From Flavonifractor sp. An10 (lineage in GTDB: Bacteria > Bacillota > Clostridia > Oscillospirales > Oscillospiraceae), in contig NZ_NFMB01000002.1 of assembly GCF_002161215.1 (NCBI RefSeq), positions 1 through 64,000 of the forward strand: a DNA stretch of 64,000 nucleotides, written 5' to 3'. The notes beneath the pieces are model-generated. The model made no database searches. It saw only the letters and a list, made by a program, of their open reading frames with translations, and was not told the origin of the DNA. Both the position numbers and the translations under genes were made by a program. Shown here in pieces: positions 43,043 through 52,212 of this stretch. Position 1 is the stretch's first letter; each line of letters opens with the position of its first letter.

Positions 43043-43219
43043 ATGGAAAAGACGAATCATCTCAGTATCCGTACAGACAAGGAGCTCCACGACAAGTTTA
43101 AGTATGTAGCGGCGTATGAGGGACGCTCCATGAGCGGGCAGATTCTATACTTGATCCAGAGCTGCATCCGCGAGTTTGAAAAGGAGCACGGCCCCATACA
43201 GCTTGAGGAAGAGCCATGA
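43043..43219 (+). CDS. Ribbon-helix-helix (Arc-like) DNA-binding protein
   Basis: This 58-residue protein is HLSIRTDKELHDKFKYVAAY, then EGRSMSGQILYLIQSCIREF, the beta-strand plus two helices of Arc/MetJ-type repressors. RBS gggggcagagc precedes ATG 43043. It overlaps comF by four bases (ATGA), so the two are coupled. Such small proteins often regulate their own operon. Confidence 0.8.
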   Translation: MEKTNHLSIRTDKELHDKFKYVAAYEGRSMSGQILYLIQSCIREFEKEHGPIQLEEEP

Positions 43220-43884
43220 GCGGGCCGGTGAGCTGGCTGCTGGATCTGCTCTTCCCGCCCAAGTGCGTATTCTGCGGGAAGGTGCTCTCCGGCGGTGAGC
43301 GGGGCTTCTGCGCCCGCTGTCAGAAGGAGCTGCCCTGGCTGACGGGGGAGGCGGCGGAGCAGACGGGGGAATTTTTCTCCCTGTGCGCCTCGCCCCTGGC
43401 CTATCGGGATCAGGTGCGGGACTCCATCCGCCGCTACAAGTTCAAGGGGCGGCAGGGCTACCACAAGACCTACGGCCGCCTGGTGGCCCAGTGCGTCCAC
43501 GACCACCTGGCGGGGCGCTATGACCTCATCACCTGGGTGCCCCTGTCGGACAAGCGGAAGAAGGAGCGGGGGTATGACCAGGCCTTCCTGCTCTCCAGCG
43601 CCGCGGCGCTGGAGCTGGACGACGTGGCGGTGGAGACCCTGCGCAAGGGCCGCAACACTCAGGCCCAGTCCGGCCTGGACGACGACGCGGCCCGCCGGGC
43701 CAACGTGCTGGGGGCCTATACCATTGTGGATCCCGAGCTGGTGGAGGGGAAGCGGGTGCTCCTCATTGACGACGTGATCACCACCGGCTCCACCATCTCC
43801 GAATGTGCCCGCGTGCTGCGCTCCGCCGGGGCCGCCGACGTGGTGTGCGCCACTCTGGCCCGGGCGCGGGGAGAAAAGACATAA
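43216..43884 (+). CDS. comF: ComF-family phosphoribosyltransferase-like protein
   Basis: This 222-residue protein has an N-terminal four-Cys zinc site (CVFCGK...CARCQ) and a type I phosphoribosyltransferase fold with KERGYDQAFLLSSAAA and the PRPP loop RVLLIDDVITTGSTISE. ComF proteins help DNA uptake or processing during competence, and many non-competent species keep them. No late competence genes are visible here. Confidence 0.9.
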   Translation: MSGPVSWLLDLLFPPKCVFCGKVLSGGERGFCARCQKELPWLTGEAAEQTGEFFSLCASPLAYRDQVRDSIRRYKFKGRQGYHKTYGRLVAQCVHDHLAGRYDLITWVPLSDKRKKERGYDQAFLLSSAAALELDDVAVETLRKGRNTQAQSGLDDDAARRANVLGAYTIVDPELVEGKRVLLIDDVITTGSTISECARVLRSAGAADVVCATLARARGEKT

Positions 43885-43914
43885 AATTTGTGAAAAATGG
43901 CGTGGAAAATGCCG

Positions 43915-43943
43915 TTGAAATAGGTCTGATACTTAGGTATAAT
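43915..43943 (+). promoter_or_regulatory. Promoter of mreB
   Basis: TTGAAA, 17 bases and a perfect TATAAT. The predicted transcription start is about 43950. Confidence 0.8.
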
Positions 43944-44011
43944 ATAGGGGATTATTCATGAGATTTTGGGACAAAATAAAGCGAAAGCTATCAAGACTTC
44001 GAGGTGCGGGT

Positions 44012-45034
44012 ATGTTCAGTAAAGACATTGGAATCGACCTGGGTACGGCTTCGATCCTGGTTTACGTAAAAGGCAAGGGCGTGGTGCTGCGGGAGCCCTC
44101 CGTGGTGGCCATCGACAAGAATACGGGCAAGCTGCTGAAGGTGGGCACCGAGGCCCAGCAGATGCTGGGGCGCACCCCCGGCAACATCGTGGCCATCCGT
44201 CCCCTGCGGGAGGGTGTCATCTCCGACTACGACATGACCGAGCGGATGCTCAAGGAGTTCATCCGCAAGGTGACCTCCTTCCGTCTCTTCAAGCCCCGCA
44301 TCGTCATCTGCGTCCCCTCCGGCATCACCGAGGTGGAGGAGCGCGCCGTCATCGACGCGGGCATCCAGGCCGGCGCCCGGCGGGTGTACCTGATTGAGGA
44401 GCCCGTGGCCGCCGCCATCGGCGCGGGCATCGACATCGCCAAGCCCGACGGCCACATGATCGTGGACATCGGCGGCGGCACCACCGATATCGCTGTCATC
44501 TCCCTGTCCGGCATCGTGGAGTCCACCTCCATCAAGATCGCCGGCGACCAGTTTGACGAGGCCATCGTGAAGTACATACGGCGCAAGCACAATGTACTCA
44601 TCGGTGAGCGTACCGCGGAAGAGCTGAAGATGCAGATCGGCTGCGTGTTCCCCCGGCCGGAGGAGCAGACCGTGGAGATCAAGGGCCGCTGCCTGATGAC
44701 CGGCCTGCCCCGGGTGTTCTCCGTGTCCTCCAGCGAGATGATCGAGGCCTTCGAGGAGGTCTCCACCCGTATCCTGGAGGCCATCCACGGCGTGCTGGAG
44801 CGCACCCCCCCGGAGCTGGTGGCCGACATCTCCACCAACGGCATCTGCATGACCGGCGGCGGCTCCCTGGTCTGGGGCTTCGACAAGCTCATCGAGTCCC
44901 ACACCGGCATCGAGACCCACGTGGCCGACGACGCCATCTCCTGCGTGGCCTACGGCACCGGCAAGAGCCTGGACGACGTGGACTCCATGCAGGACGGCAC
45001 CATCAACCTGTCCCGCCGCAAGCAGATGAACTGA
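44012..45034 (+). CDS. mreB: Rod-shape determining protein MreB/Mbl
   Basis: This 340-residue bacterial actin polymerises under the membrane and guides cell-wall synthesis. The nucleotide-binding segments are IGIDLGTASILVYVKGKG, MIVDIGGGTTDIAVISLSG and ICMTGGGSLVWG. ATG 44012 (RBS gaggtgcggg) is preferred over ATG 43958, because the promoter places the RNA start only about 8 bases before 43958. The extended form would add a basic segment (KIKRKLSRLRG). It stands apart from mreC/D, so it may be an Mbl-type paralogue. Confidence 0.93.
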   Translation: MFSKDIGIDLGTASILVYVKGKGVVLREPSVVAIDKNTGKLLKVGTEAQQMLGRTPGNIVAIRPLREGVISDYDMTERMLKEFIRKVTSFRLFKPRIVICVPSGITEVEERAVIDAGIQAGARRVYLIEEPVAAAIGAGIDIAKPDGHMIVDIGGGTTDIAVISLSGIVESTSIKIAGDQFDEAIVKYIRRKHNVLIGERTAEELKMQIGCVFPRPEEQTVEIKGRCLMTGLPRVFSVSSSEMIEAFEEVSTRILEAIHGVLERTPPELVADISTNGICMTGGGSLVWGFDKLIESHTGIETHVADDAISCVAYGTGKSLDDVDSMQDGTINLSRRKQMN

Positions 45035-45046
45035 ATGAGAGACGAA

Positions 45047-45083
45047 ACACCCCCGTGCGCCGTACTGCGGCGCCCGGGGGTGT
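45047..45083 (+). terminator. Terminator after mreB
   Basis: The hairpin acacccccgtgcgcc against ggcgcccgggggtgt is followed by a weak T-rich tail. Confidence 0.75.
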
Positions 45084-45102
45084 CTGCTTGTGATGCCGGG
45101 AC

Positions 45103-45131
45103 TTGAAAACCAATCGGATTTATGATATGGT
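45103..45131 (+). promoter_or_regulatory. Promoter of the 45168 gene
   Basis: TTGAAA, 17 bases and TATGGT. Confidence 0.45.
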
Positions 45132-45167
45132 TGGAAAAAAGCGGAGGGCGCAGTCTGGAGGCGAAAC

Positions 45168-45470
45168 ATGGATTTCTCCAAATTCTGGATTCCGTTTCTG
45201 GCATCAGCGGTCATTATTCTCCTGCGGAACTACTTTCCCAAAACCTGGGAGAGGCTCTACGTCCCGTTTCTGGTGGTGGGCAGCGTGCTGACCCTGCTGC
45301 TGGTCTGCTTGATGCTGGGTGCCGCCTATGTGATGGTGTTTCACAGAACCTTTTCCGCCGGGAAAAAGATCCTGTACTGCCTTGTTGACGCGGCGATGGT
45401 CGGCTTTCTTGTCTGGCTCGACATTGCCGGTTGGAAAAAGTGGAGGCGGGAGCACGGAGAAAAGAAGTGA
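45168..45470 (+). CDS. Small membrane protein of unknown function
   Basis: This 100-residue protein has three hydrophobic helices (about 8-20, 33-60 and 70-88) and a basic C-terminal tail (WKKWRREHGEKK). RBS ctggaggcg precedes ATG 45168. No family was recognised. It is a single gene between mreB and murC with its own terminator. Confidence 0.7.
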   Translation: MDFSKFWIPFLASAVIILLRNYFPKTWERLYVPFLVVGSVLTLLLVCLMLGAAYVMVFHRTFSAGKKILYCLVDAAMVGFLVWLDIAGWKKWRREHGEKK

Positions 45471-45499
45471 GCGTTTTCCACAGTGCGGTGATAACAAAG

Positions 45500-45534
45500 A
45501 GGAAGCGGTCAGTGACAAACACTGACCGCTTCCT
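45500..45534. terminator. Bidirectional terminator
   Basis: The hairpin aggaagcggtcagt-gacaa-actgaccgcttcct lies between convergent genes. Confidence 0.85.
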
Positions 45535-45558
45535 GCTGTTCAGAAAAGATACAGAGGC

Positions 45559-46932
45559 TCAGCTCTCCCGCACCAGGGCCTCGCCCACGGTGAAGATGTC
45601 TCCGGCCCCCACGGTGAGAATCAGATCCCCGGGCCGGGCCAGCTCCTTGAGGCGCTCGGTCACCTCGGGCAGGGTGGCGCAGTACTCGCTGCCGGGAATC
45701 TGCTCCGCCAGATCCCTGGAGGAGATGCCGATGTCATTGACCTCCCGGGCGGCGAAGATCTCCGCCAGGATGGTGATGTCCGGCTCCTTCAGCACCCGCA
45801 CGAAGTCGTCGAACAGGGCCTTGGTGCGGGTGTAGGTGTGGGGCTGGAAGGCGCAGATGATCCGCTCATACCCCAGGGTGCGGGCGGCGGACAGCAGGGC
45901 CTGGAGCTCCCCGGGGTGGTGGGCGTAGTCGTCGTACACCTCCGCCCCGTGGTAGGTGCCCTTGTGCTCGAACCGGCGGCCGGCGCCCCGGAAGGCGGCC
46001 AGGCCGTCGCGCACCGCCTGGGGCTCCACCGCCAGGGCGATGGCGGCCGCTGCGGCGGCCAGGGCGTTTTTCACGTTGTGCTCGCCGGGCACCCGCAGGG
46101 AGACGTGGGTAAAGACCTCCCCCCGGTAGATCACGTCGAAGGAGGGCAGGCCCTTCTCCCAGGTCAGGTTGGCAGCGTGGACGTCGCCCTGCTCCAGGCC
46201 GAAGGTGAGGATGGGCCGGGCCTCCCCCTCCAAAGTGTGCATGGTGTTGGCGTCGTCGGCGTTGGCCACGATCAGGCCGTTCTCCGGCACCCGGTCGGCG
46301 AAGGCCCGGAAGGAGTGCTCCACGTCCTCCAGATCCTTGAAGAAGTCCAGGTGGTCGGCCTCGATGTTGAGGATCACCGCCACGGTGGGGAAAAAGGACA
46401 GGAAGGAGTTGCAGTACTCGCAGCTCTCCAGGATGATGGTGTCCCCGTGGCCCACCCGGTAGCCGGAGCCCAGCAGGGGCAGGGTGCCGCCGATCATGAC
46501 GGTGGGATCCATCTGGGCGGCCATGATGATGTGGGTGCACATGGAGGTGGTGGTGGTCTTGCCGTGGGTGCCCGAGATGCACAGGGCGTTCTTGTACCCC
46601 CGCATGATGGAGCCCCAGGCCTGGGCCCGCTCAAAGACGGGGATGCCCTGGGCGTGGGCGGCGGCGATCTCGGGGTTGGAGTCGTGGACGGCGGCGGTGC
46701 GGATCACCAGCTCCGCCCCCTGAATGTTCTCGGCCCGGTGGCCGATGGCCACGGGGATGCCCAGGGAGCGCAGGTGCTCCACCGTGGCGCTGTTGCGCAT
46801 GTCGGAGCCGGTGATCACCATGCCCGCCTTGTGGAGCACCTCGGCCAGGGGGGACATGGACACCCCGCCGATGCCCACCAGGTGGGCCCGGCGGCCGGGG
46901 GCGATGTAATCGTGAATGTCGGCGCTTGCCAT
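45559..46932 (-). CDS. murC: UDP-N-acetylmuramate--L-alanine ligase
   Basis: This 457-residue cytoplasmic enzyme adds the first amino acid of the peptidoglycan stem peptide. The three Mur ligase domains are present: RAHLVGIGGVSMSPLAEVLH (UDP site), the ATP loop CISGTHGKTTTTSMCTHI, and YDDYAHHPGELQALLSAART followed by FQPHTYTRTKALFDDF (C-terminal). It is divergent from the cca gene. It stands alone, outside a dcw cluster. Confidence 0.96.
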   Translation of the reverse strand: MASADIHDYIAPGRRAHLVGIGGVSMSPLAEVLHKAGMVITGSDMRNSATVEHLRSLGIPVAIGHRAENIQGAELVIRTAAVHDSNPEIAAAHAQGIPVFERAQAWGSIMRGYKNALCISGTHGKTTTTSMCTHIIMAAQMDPTVMIGGTLPLLGSGYRVGHGDTIILESCEYCNSFLSFFPTVAVILNIEADHLDFFKDLEDVEHSFRAFADRVPENGLIVANADDANTMHTLEGEARPILTFGLEQGDVHAANLTWEKGLPSFDVIYRGEVFTHVSLRVPGEHNVKNALAAAAAAIALAVEPQAVRDGLAAFRGAGRRFEHKGTYHGAEVYDDYAHHPGELQALLSAARTLGYERIICAFQPHTYTRTKALFDDFVRVLKEPDITILAEIFAAREVNDIGISSRDLAEQIPGSEYCATLPEVTERLKELARPGDLILTVGAGDIFTVGEALVRES

Positions 46933-46988
46933 GGGGTTTACACACCCTTCACAGTAGATTATAATGCAGGAGGAATTGCAGGTATTAT

Positions 46989-47016
46989 ATTATATACCAT
47001 TATAGGCGAATGGCAA
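46989..47016 (-). promoter_or_regulatory. Putative promoter of murC
   Basis: On the minus strand TTGCCA, 16 bases and TATAAT. Several overlapping TATA boxes make the exact choice uncertain. Confidence 0.45.
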
Positions 47017-47052
47017 GCACAAAATACCAAAAAGAGCCGGGAGGCGGAGAAA

Positions 47053-48471
47053 ATGATGGGAAAGGACGGCTCCTTCGTGCGGTGGACGCCCCACCCGCGG
47101 ACAGAGAGGATGTACGATCTGGACAAGGTGGAGTTCCGGGATGACGGCTTGGTGTTCACCATGCTCCAGGACGACGACTGGCGTCATGACCACCGGCTGC
47201 GCCTCACCTGGATCTGGGGGACGGTGATCAGTTACCAGGTCAGCGAGGAGACCTACCGGGAGGACTGCTGGTGCCAGCCGGGGGAGGAGCCCTGGAGCTT
47301 CTTCGTCAGCGACGCCTCCCCCTGGCTGGAGGAGTACCGGGCCAACAGCACTCTCCTGCTGGAGGGCACCCGCCACTACCTGCTGAAGGGCACCAACCTG
47401 ATCGCCGATGTGCTGGCCTCTGAGCCGCCCCGGGTGGAGCGGCTGGAGGGCGGCCTGCCCACGGTGGACTGGCCCATCCCCGCCGGGGTGCGGCAATGCC
47501 TGGAGACCCTGGATCGGGAGCTTTACTACGCCTACCCGGTGGGGGGCTGCGTGCGGGATCTCCTGCTGGGCCGGACGCCGGGGGACTGGGATGTGTGTAC
47601 CGACGCCAGGCCGGAGCGGGTGATGGAGCTCTTTCCCCGCACGGTGCCCACCGGCCTGAAGCACGGCACGGTCACGGTGCTGACGGAGGACGGGCCGGTG
47701 GAGGTGACCACCTTCCGCCGGGAGGGGGGCTACGCCGACGGCCGCCACCCGGACGAAGTGGACTTCGACGCCACCCTGGCGGAGGATCTGGCCCGGCGGG
47801 ACTTCACCGTCAACGCCATGGCCCTGGATGAGCGCGGCATGGTGATCGACCTGTACGGCGGACAGCTGGATCTGTTCCGCAGGCTGATCCGCTGCGTGGG
47901 CGACCCGGACACCCGCTTTGCCGAGGACGCCCTGCGGATGCTGCGGGCGGTGCGCTTCGCCGCCCAGCTGGGCTTTTCCATCGAGGAGGGCACCCTGGCT
48001 GCCATCAAGCGCAATGCCCGCCGGGCGGAAAACCTGTCCGGGGAGCGGATCAAGGCGGAGCTGGAGAAGATCCTTCTCTCTCCCCGGCCGGAAAAAGCCG
48101 TGGATGCCCTGAGGCTGGGCCTGCTCTCCCACCTGGGGGGGAGCCCGGACTGCCCCGACCTGTCCCCCCTGCGGGATGTGCCCGCCGCCCCCATCCCCCG
48201 GTGGCGGGAATTCTGCCGCCTCACCGGCTTCCCCATCACAGCCCTGCCGGTGGAGCGCTCCCTCCGCCGGGGGGTGCTCCACCCGGAGGCGGAGGCGGTG
48301 CGGGAGCTGGCGATCTCCGGCGGGGAGCTGGCCGCCCTGGGGCTGGAGGGGGAGGCTATCGGGGCCATGCAGCGCCGCCTGGCGGCCCACATCCTGGCCC
48401 ACCCGGAGGACAACACCCGGGAAAAGCTGCTGGCCCTTGTGAGCGGGGGACAGAGCACGGAAACCCCGTAG
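47053..48471 (+). CDS. cca: CCA-adding tRNA nucleotidyltransferase with extra N-terminal domain
   Basis: This 472-residue protein adds or repairs the 3' CCA of tRNA. The class II core starts near residue 155 with YAYPVGGCVRDLLLGRTPGD, followed by RRDFTVNAMALDERG and RFAEDALRMLRAVRFAAQLG, then the helical neck. The first 140 residues (YDLDKVEFRDDGLVFTMLQD, DHRLRLTWIWGTVISYQVSE) are not part of Cca and are not recognised. No strong internal RBS separates the parts. RBS ggaggcggag precedes ATG 47053. The TAG stop is the start of a REP palindrome. Confidence 0.88.
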   Translation: MMGKDGSFVRWTPHPRTERMYDLDKVEFRDDGLVFTMLQDDDWRHDHRLRLTWIWGTVISYQVSEETYREDCWCQPGEEPWSFFVSDASPWLEEYRANSTLLLEGTRHYLLKGTNLIADVLASEPPRVERLEGGLPTVDWPIPAGVRQCLETLDRELYYAYPVGGCVRDLLLGRTPGDWDVCTDARPERVMELFPRTVPTGLKHGTVTVLTEDGPVEVTTFRREGGYADGRHPDEVDFDATLAEDLARRDFTVNAMALDERGMVIDLYGGQLDLFRRLIRCVGDPDTRFAEDALRMLRAVRFAAQLGFSIEEGTLAAIKRNARRAENLSGERIKAELEKILLSPRPEKAVDALRLGLLSHLGGSPDCPDLSPLRDVPAAPIPRWREFCRLTGFPITALPVERSLRRGVLHPEAEAVRELAISGGELAALGLEGEAIGAMQRRLAAHILAHPEDNTREKLLALVSGGQSTETP

Positions 48472-48499
48472 GGGCGGCGGGGGCAAGCTCCCGCCCTAC
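48468..48499 (+). repeat. REP-type palindrome at the cca stop codon
   Basis: GTAGGGGCGGCGGGGGC... ends ...GCTCCCGCCCTAC, so it carries CTAC as well as GTAG, a hybrid of two REP halves. The first TAG is the cca stop. Confidence 0.78.
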
Positions 48500-48573
48500 A
48501 GAGAGGCACACCGTCCCTACGGAGCGTACCAGGGACGCGCGCAGGCAGGCCCAGCGCCAATTTACCGGGCCCT

Positions 48574-48621
48574 GTAGGGGCGACCTGTGGTCGCCCGCGG
48601 GCGGTCGCAGACCGCCCCTAC
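48574..48621. repeat. Inverted REP pair (BIME-like)
   Basis: The forward copy at 48574-48598 (gtaggggcgacctgtggtcg) and the reverse copy at 48598-48621 (ggtcgcagaccgcccctac) are joined at their inner ends, so the pair as a whole starts GTAG and ends CTAC. Confidence 0.8.
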
Positions 48622-48711
48622 AAAAATGCTCCGGTGTTGCCTTCATTTTCCCCGGGACAGGCAAGATCGTCCCCCCTCTCTCATAAGCATGGAGGACGAG
48701 GGGGGACTGCC

Positions 48712-48993
48712 ATGGATCGGAGCGGAAAAAAGGAGGGCCTACTGGAAAAGACGGCGGAGGTGTTCGACCTGCCCGGAGACGTGGTGGCGGGCCTGCCCCG
48801 CATCGAGCTGACGGGCAGCCGGGAGCTGCGGATGGAGAACCACAAGGGGATTCTCTCCTACGGCGACGACGAGATCCACATATCCGGCGGAAAGCTGGTG
48901 GTGAAGGTGCGGGGGGCGGGGCTGGAGCTGAAGAGCATGAACGCCAGCCAGCTATTGATCACCGGCGCCATCCGGGCCGTGGAGCTGGAATAG
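48712..48993 (+). CDS. yqfC: Sporulation protein YqfC
   Basis: This 93-residue protein has LPRIELTGSRELRMENHKGI and YGDDEIHISGGKLVVKVRG, the YqfC/YabP-like beta repeat. YqfC and YqfD are made in the mother cell during sporulation. It heads the operon yqfC-yqfD-phoH-ybeY-era-recO, a conserved Clostridia order. ATG 48712 follows gaggggggactgcc. Confidence 0.88.
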   Translation: MDRSGKKEGLLEKTAEVFDLPGDVVAGLPRIELTGSRELRMENHKGILSYGDDEIHISGGKLVVKVRGAGLELKSMNASQLLITGAIRAVELE

Positions 48994-49005
48994 GGGGGCG
49001 GGGCG

Positions 49006-50244
49006 ATGCTGAAGCGGCTGATCAACGTCCTGCGGGGGAGCGTCCGGCTGGAGGTGACGGGGGCCTTTCCCGAGCGGCTCCTCAACCTGTGCGCCCAGAA
49101 GGGGATCCAGTTCTGGAACGTGGAGTGGCTGGAGCCCACCCGCCTCCGCCTCACTGTCACCCGGCAGGGCAGCGGCCCGGCCCGCAGGCTGGGGGAGAAG
49201 GTGCAGTGCACCGTCACCCCGGAGGGGCGGTCGGGGGTGCCCTTTTTCCTGGCCCGGTTCCGGCGGCGGTACGCCCTGCTGGTGGGGCTGGCCCTGTCCC
49301 TGACGGCGGTGTGCGTGCTGTCCCAGTTCATTCTCACCGTGGAGGTGGAGGGCAACCAGAGCGTCACCACGGCGGAGATCCTCACCGAGCTGCGGCGGCA
49401 GGGGCTGGGCGTGGGGGCCTACGGCCCCGGCCTGGACGCCGACGAGGTGGGGCGGCGGGCGCTGATGAACCTGCCGGGGCTGTCCTGGCTGTCGGTCAAC
49501 CTCCACGGCACCCGGGCGGAGGTGCTGGTGCGGGAGGCGGTGGAGACCCCGGAGTCCGTGGACGGGACGGAGCTGGGGGACATCGTGGCCCGGGCCTCGG
49601 GGATCATCACCGGCATCGACGCCCTGTCCGGCGAGGCCCGCTTCGCCGTGGGGGACACGGTGGTGGAGGGGGATGTGCTCATCTCCGGCTCGGTGATCCT
49701 GGACGCCCCTATGTACAGCGAGCGGGAGAACCTGGGCACCATGGAGGTGCGGGCCCAGGGGCAGGTGTACGCCCGCACCTGGCGCACCCTCACCGCCGCC
49801 CTCCCCCTGGAGGCCCCGGTGAAGGCCTACACCGGGGAGGAGCACAGCCGCTGGGCCCTGACCCTGTTCGGCCGGCGGATCGATTTTTTCGGAAAGAGTG
49901 GAATTTCCTTCCCGGAGTATGATAAAATAAGCCGTACCTGGACATTGACGCTGCCGGGCGGCCGGGAGATGCCCCTGGCCCTCACCCGGGAGACCTGCCG
50001 GGCCTACACCCTGGAGAGCGCCCCCGTGGAGACGGAGGCGGCCCGGGCCCTGCTGGAGGAGGAGCTGCTGGCGGCCCTCCGGGAGAGCGTGGGGGAGGGG
50101 GAGATTCTGAACGCCTCCTTTGCCGCCGCGGAGCGGGACGGCCTGCTCACGGTCACCCTCCAGGCCGAGTGCACCGAGGAGATCGGGCGGTTTGTGCCCA
50201 GAGAACATGCAGACTTTACACAGGAAAACGAGGCCGATTCATGA
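49006..50244 (+). CDS. yqfD: Sporulation protein YqfD
   Basis: This 412-residue protein has one membrane helix (about residues 88-108) after a small cytoplasmic domain. A POTRA-like and beta-rich outer part carries FILTVEVEGNQSVTTAEILT and RASGIITGIDALSGEARFAV. It starts 12 bases after yqfC, and its stop overlaps phoH (ATGA). It acts in the forespore/mother-cell envelope during spore formation (family knowledge). Confidence 0.9.
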   Translation: MLKRLINVLRGSVRLEVTGAFPERLLNLCAQKGIQFWNVEWLEPTRLRLTVTRQGSGPARRLGEKVQCTVTPEGRSGVPFFLARFRRRYALLVGLALSLTAVCVLSQFILTVEVEGNQSVTTAEILTELRRQGLGVGAYGPGLDADEVGRRALMNLPGLSWLSVNLHGTRAEVLVREAVETPESVDGTELGDIVARASGIITGIDALSGEARFAVGDTVVEGDVLISGSVILDAPMYSERENLGTMEVRAQGQVYARTWRTLTAALPLEAPVKAYTGEEHSRWALTLFGRRIDFFGKSGISFPEYDKISRTWTLTLPGGREMPLALTRETCRAYTLESAPVETEAARALLEEELLAALRESVGEGEILNASFAAAERDGLLTVTLQAECTEEIGRFVPREHADFTQENEADS

Positions 50245-51227
50245 TCGAACAGAGCATCAACGTGGAACGTATTGAGGACGCCATTGACATCTTCGGCTCC
50301 TTTGACGAGAACATCAAGCTCATTGAGCGGGAGCTGGGCGTCACGGTGGTCAACCGGGACTCTGAGCTGAAAATCTCCGGCGAGGCGGAGAACGTGCTCT
50401 ACGCCGTCAAGGCCGTCCAGGGCCTGCTCAACCTGGCGGGCCGCAAGGAGACCATCACCGAGCAGAACGTGCGCTACATCATCAACCTGGTGAAGGCGGG
50501 CAACGAGGAGCACATCGGCGACATCGCCCGGGATGTGCTGTGCGTCACCGCCAAGGGCAAGCCCATCAAGGCCAAGACCCTGGGCCAGAAGCGGTATGTG
50601 GACGCCATCAAGAAGAACACCATCACCCTGGGCATCGGCCCGGCGGGCACCGGCAAGACCTATCTGGCGGTGGCCGCCGCCGTGGCCGCCTTCCGGGACA
50701 AGCAGGTCAACCGCATCATCCTCACCCGCCCGGCGGTGGAGGCGGGGGAGCGGCTGGGCTTCCTGCCCGGCGACCTCCAGTCCAAGGTGGATCCCTACCT
50801 GCGGCCCCTGTACGACGCCCTCTTTGAGATGCTGGGGGCGGAGACCTACAACAAGTACCTGGAGCGGGGCAACATCGAGGTGGCCCCCCTGGCCTACATG
50901 CGGGGCCGCACCCTGGACGACTCCTTCATCATCCTGGACGAGGCCCAGAACACCTCCCGGGAGCAGATGAAGATGTTCCTCACCCGCCTGGGCTTCGGCT
51001 CCAAGATCGTCATCACCGGCGACATCACCCAGATCGACCTGCCCCGGGACACCATGTCCGGCCTGAAGGAGGCCATGCGGGTGCTGGACGGGGTGGAGGA
51101 CATCGCCATCTGCAAGCTGGGCGAGGCCGACGTGGTGCGCCATGTGATTGTCCAGCGCATCATCAGGGCCTATGAGGCCGACGAGGCCCGCCGGGCCAAA
51201 AAGGAGAACCGGGAGGCGCGCAAGTGA
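50241..51227 (+). CDS. phoH: PhoH-family ATPase
   Basis: This 328-residue P-loop ATPase has an N-terminal KH-like part and the helicase-type core [40 protein letters not shown] and [12 protein letters not shown]. PhoH is tied to RNA metabolism, in keeping with its neighbour ybeY. It overlaps yqfD and the next gene by four bases each. Confidence 0.94.
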   Translation: MIEQSINVERIEDAIDIFGSFDENIKLIERELGVTVVNRDSELKISGEAENVLYAVKAVQGLLNLAGRKETITEQNVRYIINLVKAGNEEHIGDIARDVLCVTAKGKPIKAKTLGQKRYVDAIKKNTITLGIGPAGTGKTYLAVAAAVAAFRDKQVNRIILTRPAVEAGERLGFLPGDLQSKVDPYLRPLYDALFEMLGAETYNKYLERGNIEVAPLAYMRGRTLDDSFIILDEAQNTSREQMKMFLTRLGFGSKIVITGDITQIDLPRDTMSGLKEAMRVLDGVEDIAICKLGEADVVRHVIVQRIIRAYEADEARRAKKENREARK

Positions 51228-51706
51228 CGGAATTCGCTTGGCACGGCTACACCGTGGAGGTGGACGAGCCCGCCACCCGGGCCTGGTACGCCCAGGCCGG
51301 GGGCTGGAGCTGTACCTGCGGCCACTGCCGGAATTTTCTGGCGTTGGCGAAAGAGCGGCGGCTGCCGGAGGAGCTTCTGAACATCCTGGACGGGCTGGGT
51401 ATCCCGCCGGAGAAGGCCACCTACGTCTGCGAGCTCTACCACGACGAGAGCTGGCAGGAGAAGGGGCTGCTCTATCAGCTCTGCTGGCGCGTTGCCGGAA
51501 AGATCACGGGCAGGCCCGCCGGGGCGGACGACGGCCCCACCTGGGGCCCCCGGGTGGAATTTCCCTGGGGCGGGCTGGAGCTGGGGCATGAGACCTTTCC
51601 AGTGGAAAATGAATTTCCCGCGCCCCACTTTGACCTGGGGTGTGACATGTTCCTGCCCTGGGTGCTGGACGAGCCCATTGACGGCCCGGAGGAGGAGAGA
51701 AAATGA
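51224..51706 (+). CDS. Cysteine-motif protein of unknown function
   Basis: This 160-residue protein lies between phoH and ybeY and overlaps both by four bases. It has GGWSCTCGHCRNFLAL, a possible zinc or redox Cys cluster (CxCxxC), an acidic C-terminal part rich in aromatic residues (PRVEFPWGGLELGHETFP) and no membrane helix. No family was recognised. Its tight coupling suggests it is made with the RNA-processing proteins. Confidence 0.75.
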   Translation: MTEFAWHGYTVEVDEPATRAWYAQAGGWSCTCGHCRNFLALAKERRLPEELLNILDGLGIPPEKATYVCELYHDESWQEKGLLYQLCWRVAGKITGRPAGADDGPTWGPRVEFPWGGLELGHETFPVENEFPAPHFDLGCDMFLPWVLDEPIDGPEEERK

Positions 51707-52212
51707 ACCACGAAATTCTCATCGAGACCGAGGTGGACGGGGCGGAGCCCTACGCCGCGCTGCTGCGGCGGGTGATCCCCGCTGCCCTGGAGGCGGAGGG
51801 GGTGCCCTTCCCCTGCGAGGTGGACGTGCTGTTCACCGACGACGAGGGCATCCAGGCCATCAACAGGGAGCAGCGGGACGTAGACCGGCCCACCGACGTG
51901 CTGAGCTTCCCCATGTTCAACCTGACCCCCGGCGCGCCGCCCACCCTGGACGACGTGGAGGCGGATCCCGGCACCGGCCTGGTGCCCCTGGGGGACATGG
52001 TGCTCTCCCTGGAGCGGGCCCAGGCCCAGGGGGCGGAGTACGGCCACGGAGCGGAGCGGGAGGCGGCCTATCTGGCCGTCCACTCGGTGCTCCACCTGCT
52101 GGGCTACGACCACCTGGACGAGGGGCCCATGAAGGCCCAGATGCGGGCCCGGGAGGAGGCCATCCTGAACGGGCTGGGCATCACCCGGGGGGAGGAGACC
52201 GGCCGTGCATAA
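51703..52212 (+). CDS. ybeY: Endoribonuclease YbeY
   Basis: This 169-residue enzyme takes part in 16S rRNA 3' maturation and ribosome quality control. The zinc site HSVLHLLGYDH is complete and preceded by DVLSFPMFN, with the usual spacing. It is coupled to the upstream gene (ATGA) and overlaps the next small gene by eight bases. Confidence 0.95.
   Translation: MNHEILIETEVDGAEPYAALLRRVIPAALEAEGVPFPCEVDVLFTDDEGIQAINREQRDVDRPTDVLSFPMFNLTPGAPPTLDDVEADPGTGLVPLGDMVLSLERAQAQGAEYGHGAEREAAYLAVHSVLHLLGYDHLDEGPMKAQMRAREEAILNGLGITRGEETGRA

Noticed and set aside
43958-44011. Upstream ATG of mreB, giving a basic N-terminal extension
   Set aside because: The TATAAT promoter at 43938 would start the RNA about eight bases before it, leaving no room for a ribosome site. 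ATG 44012 has a good one.
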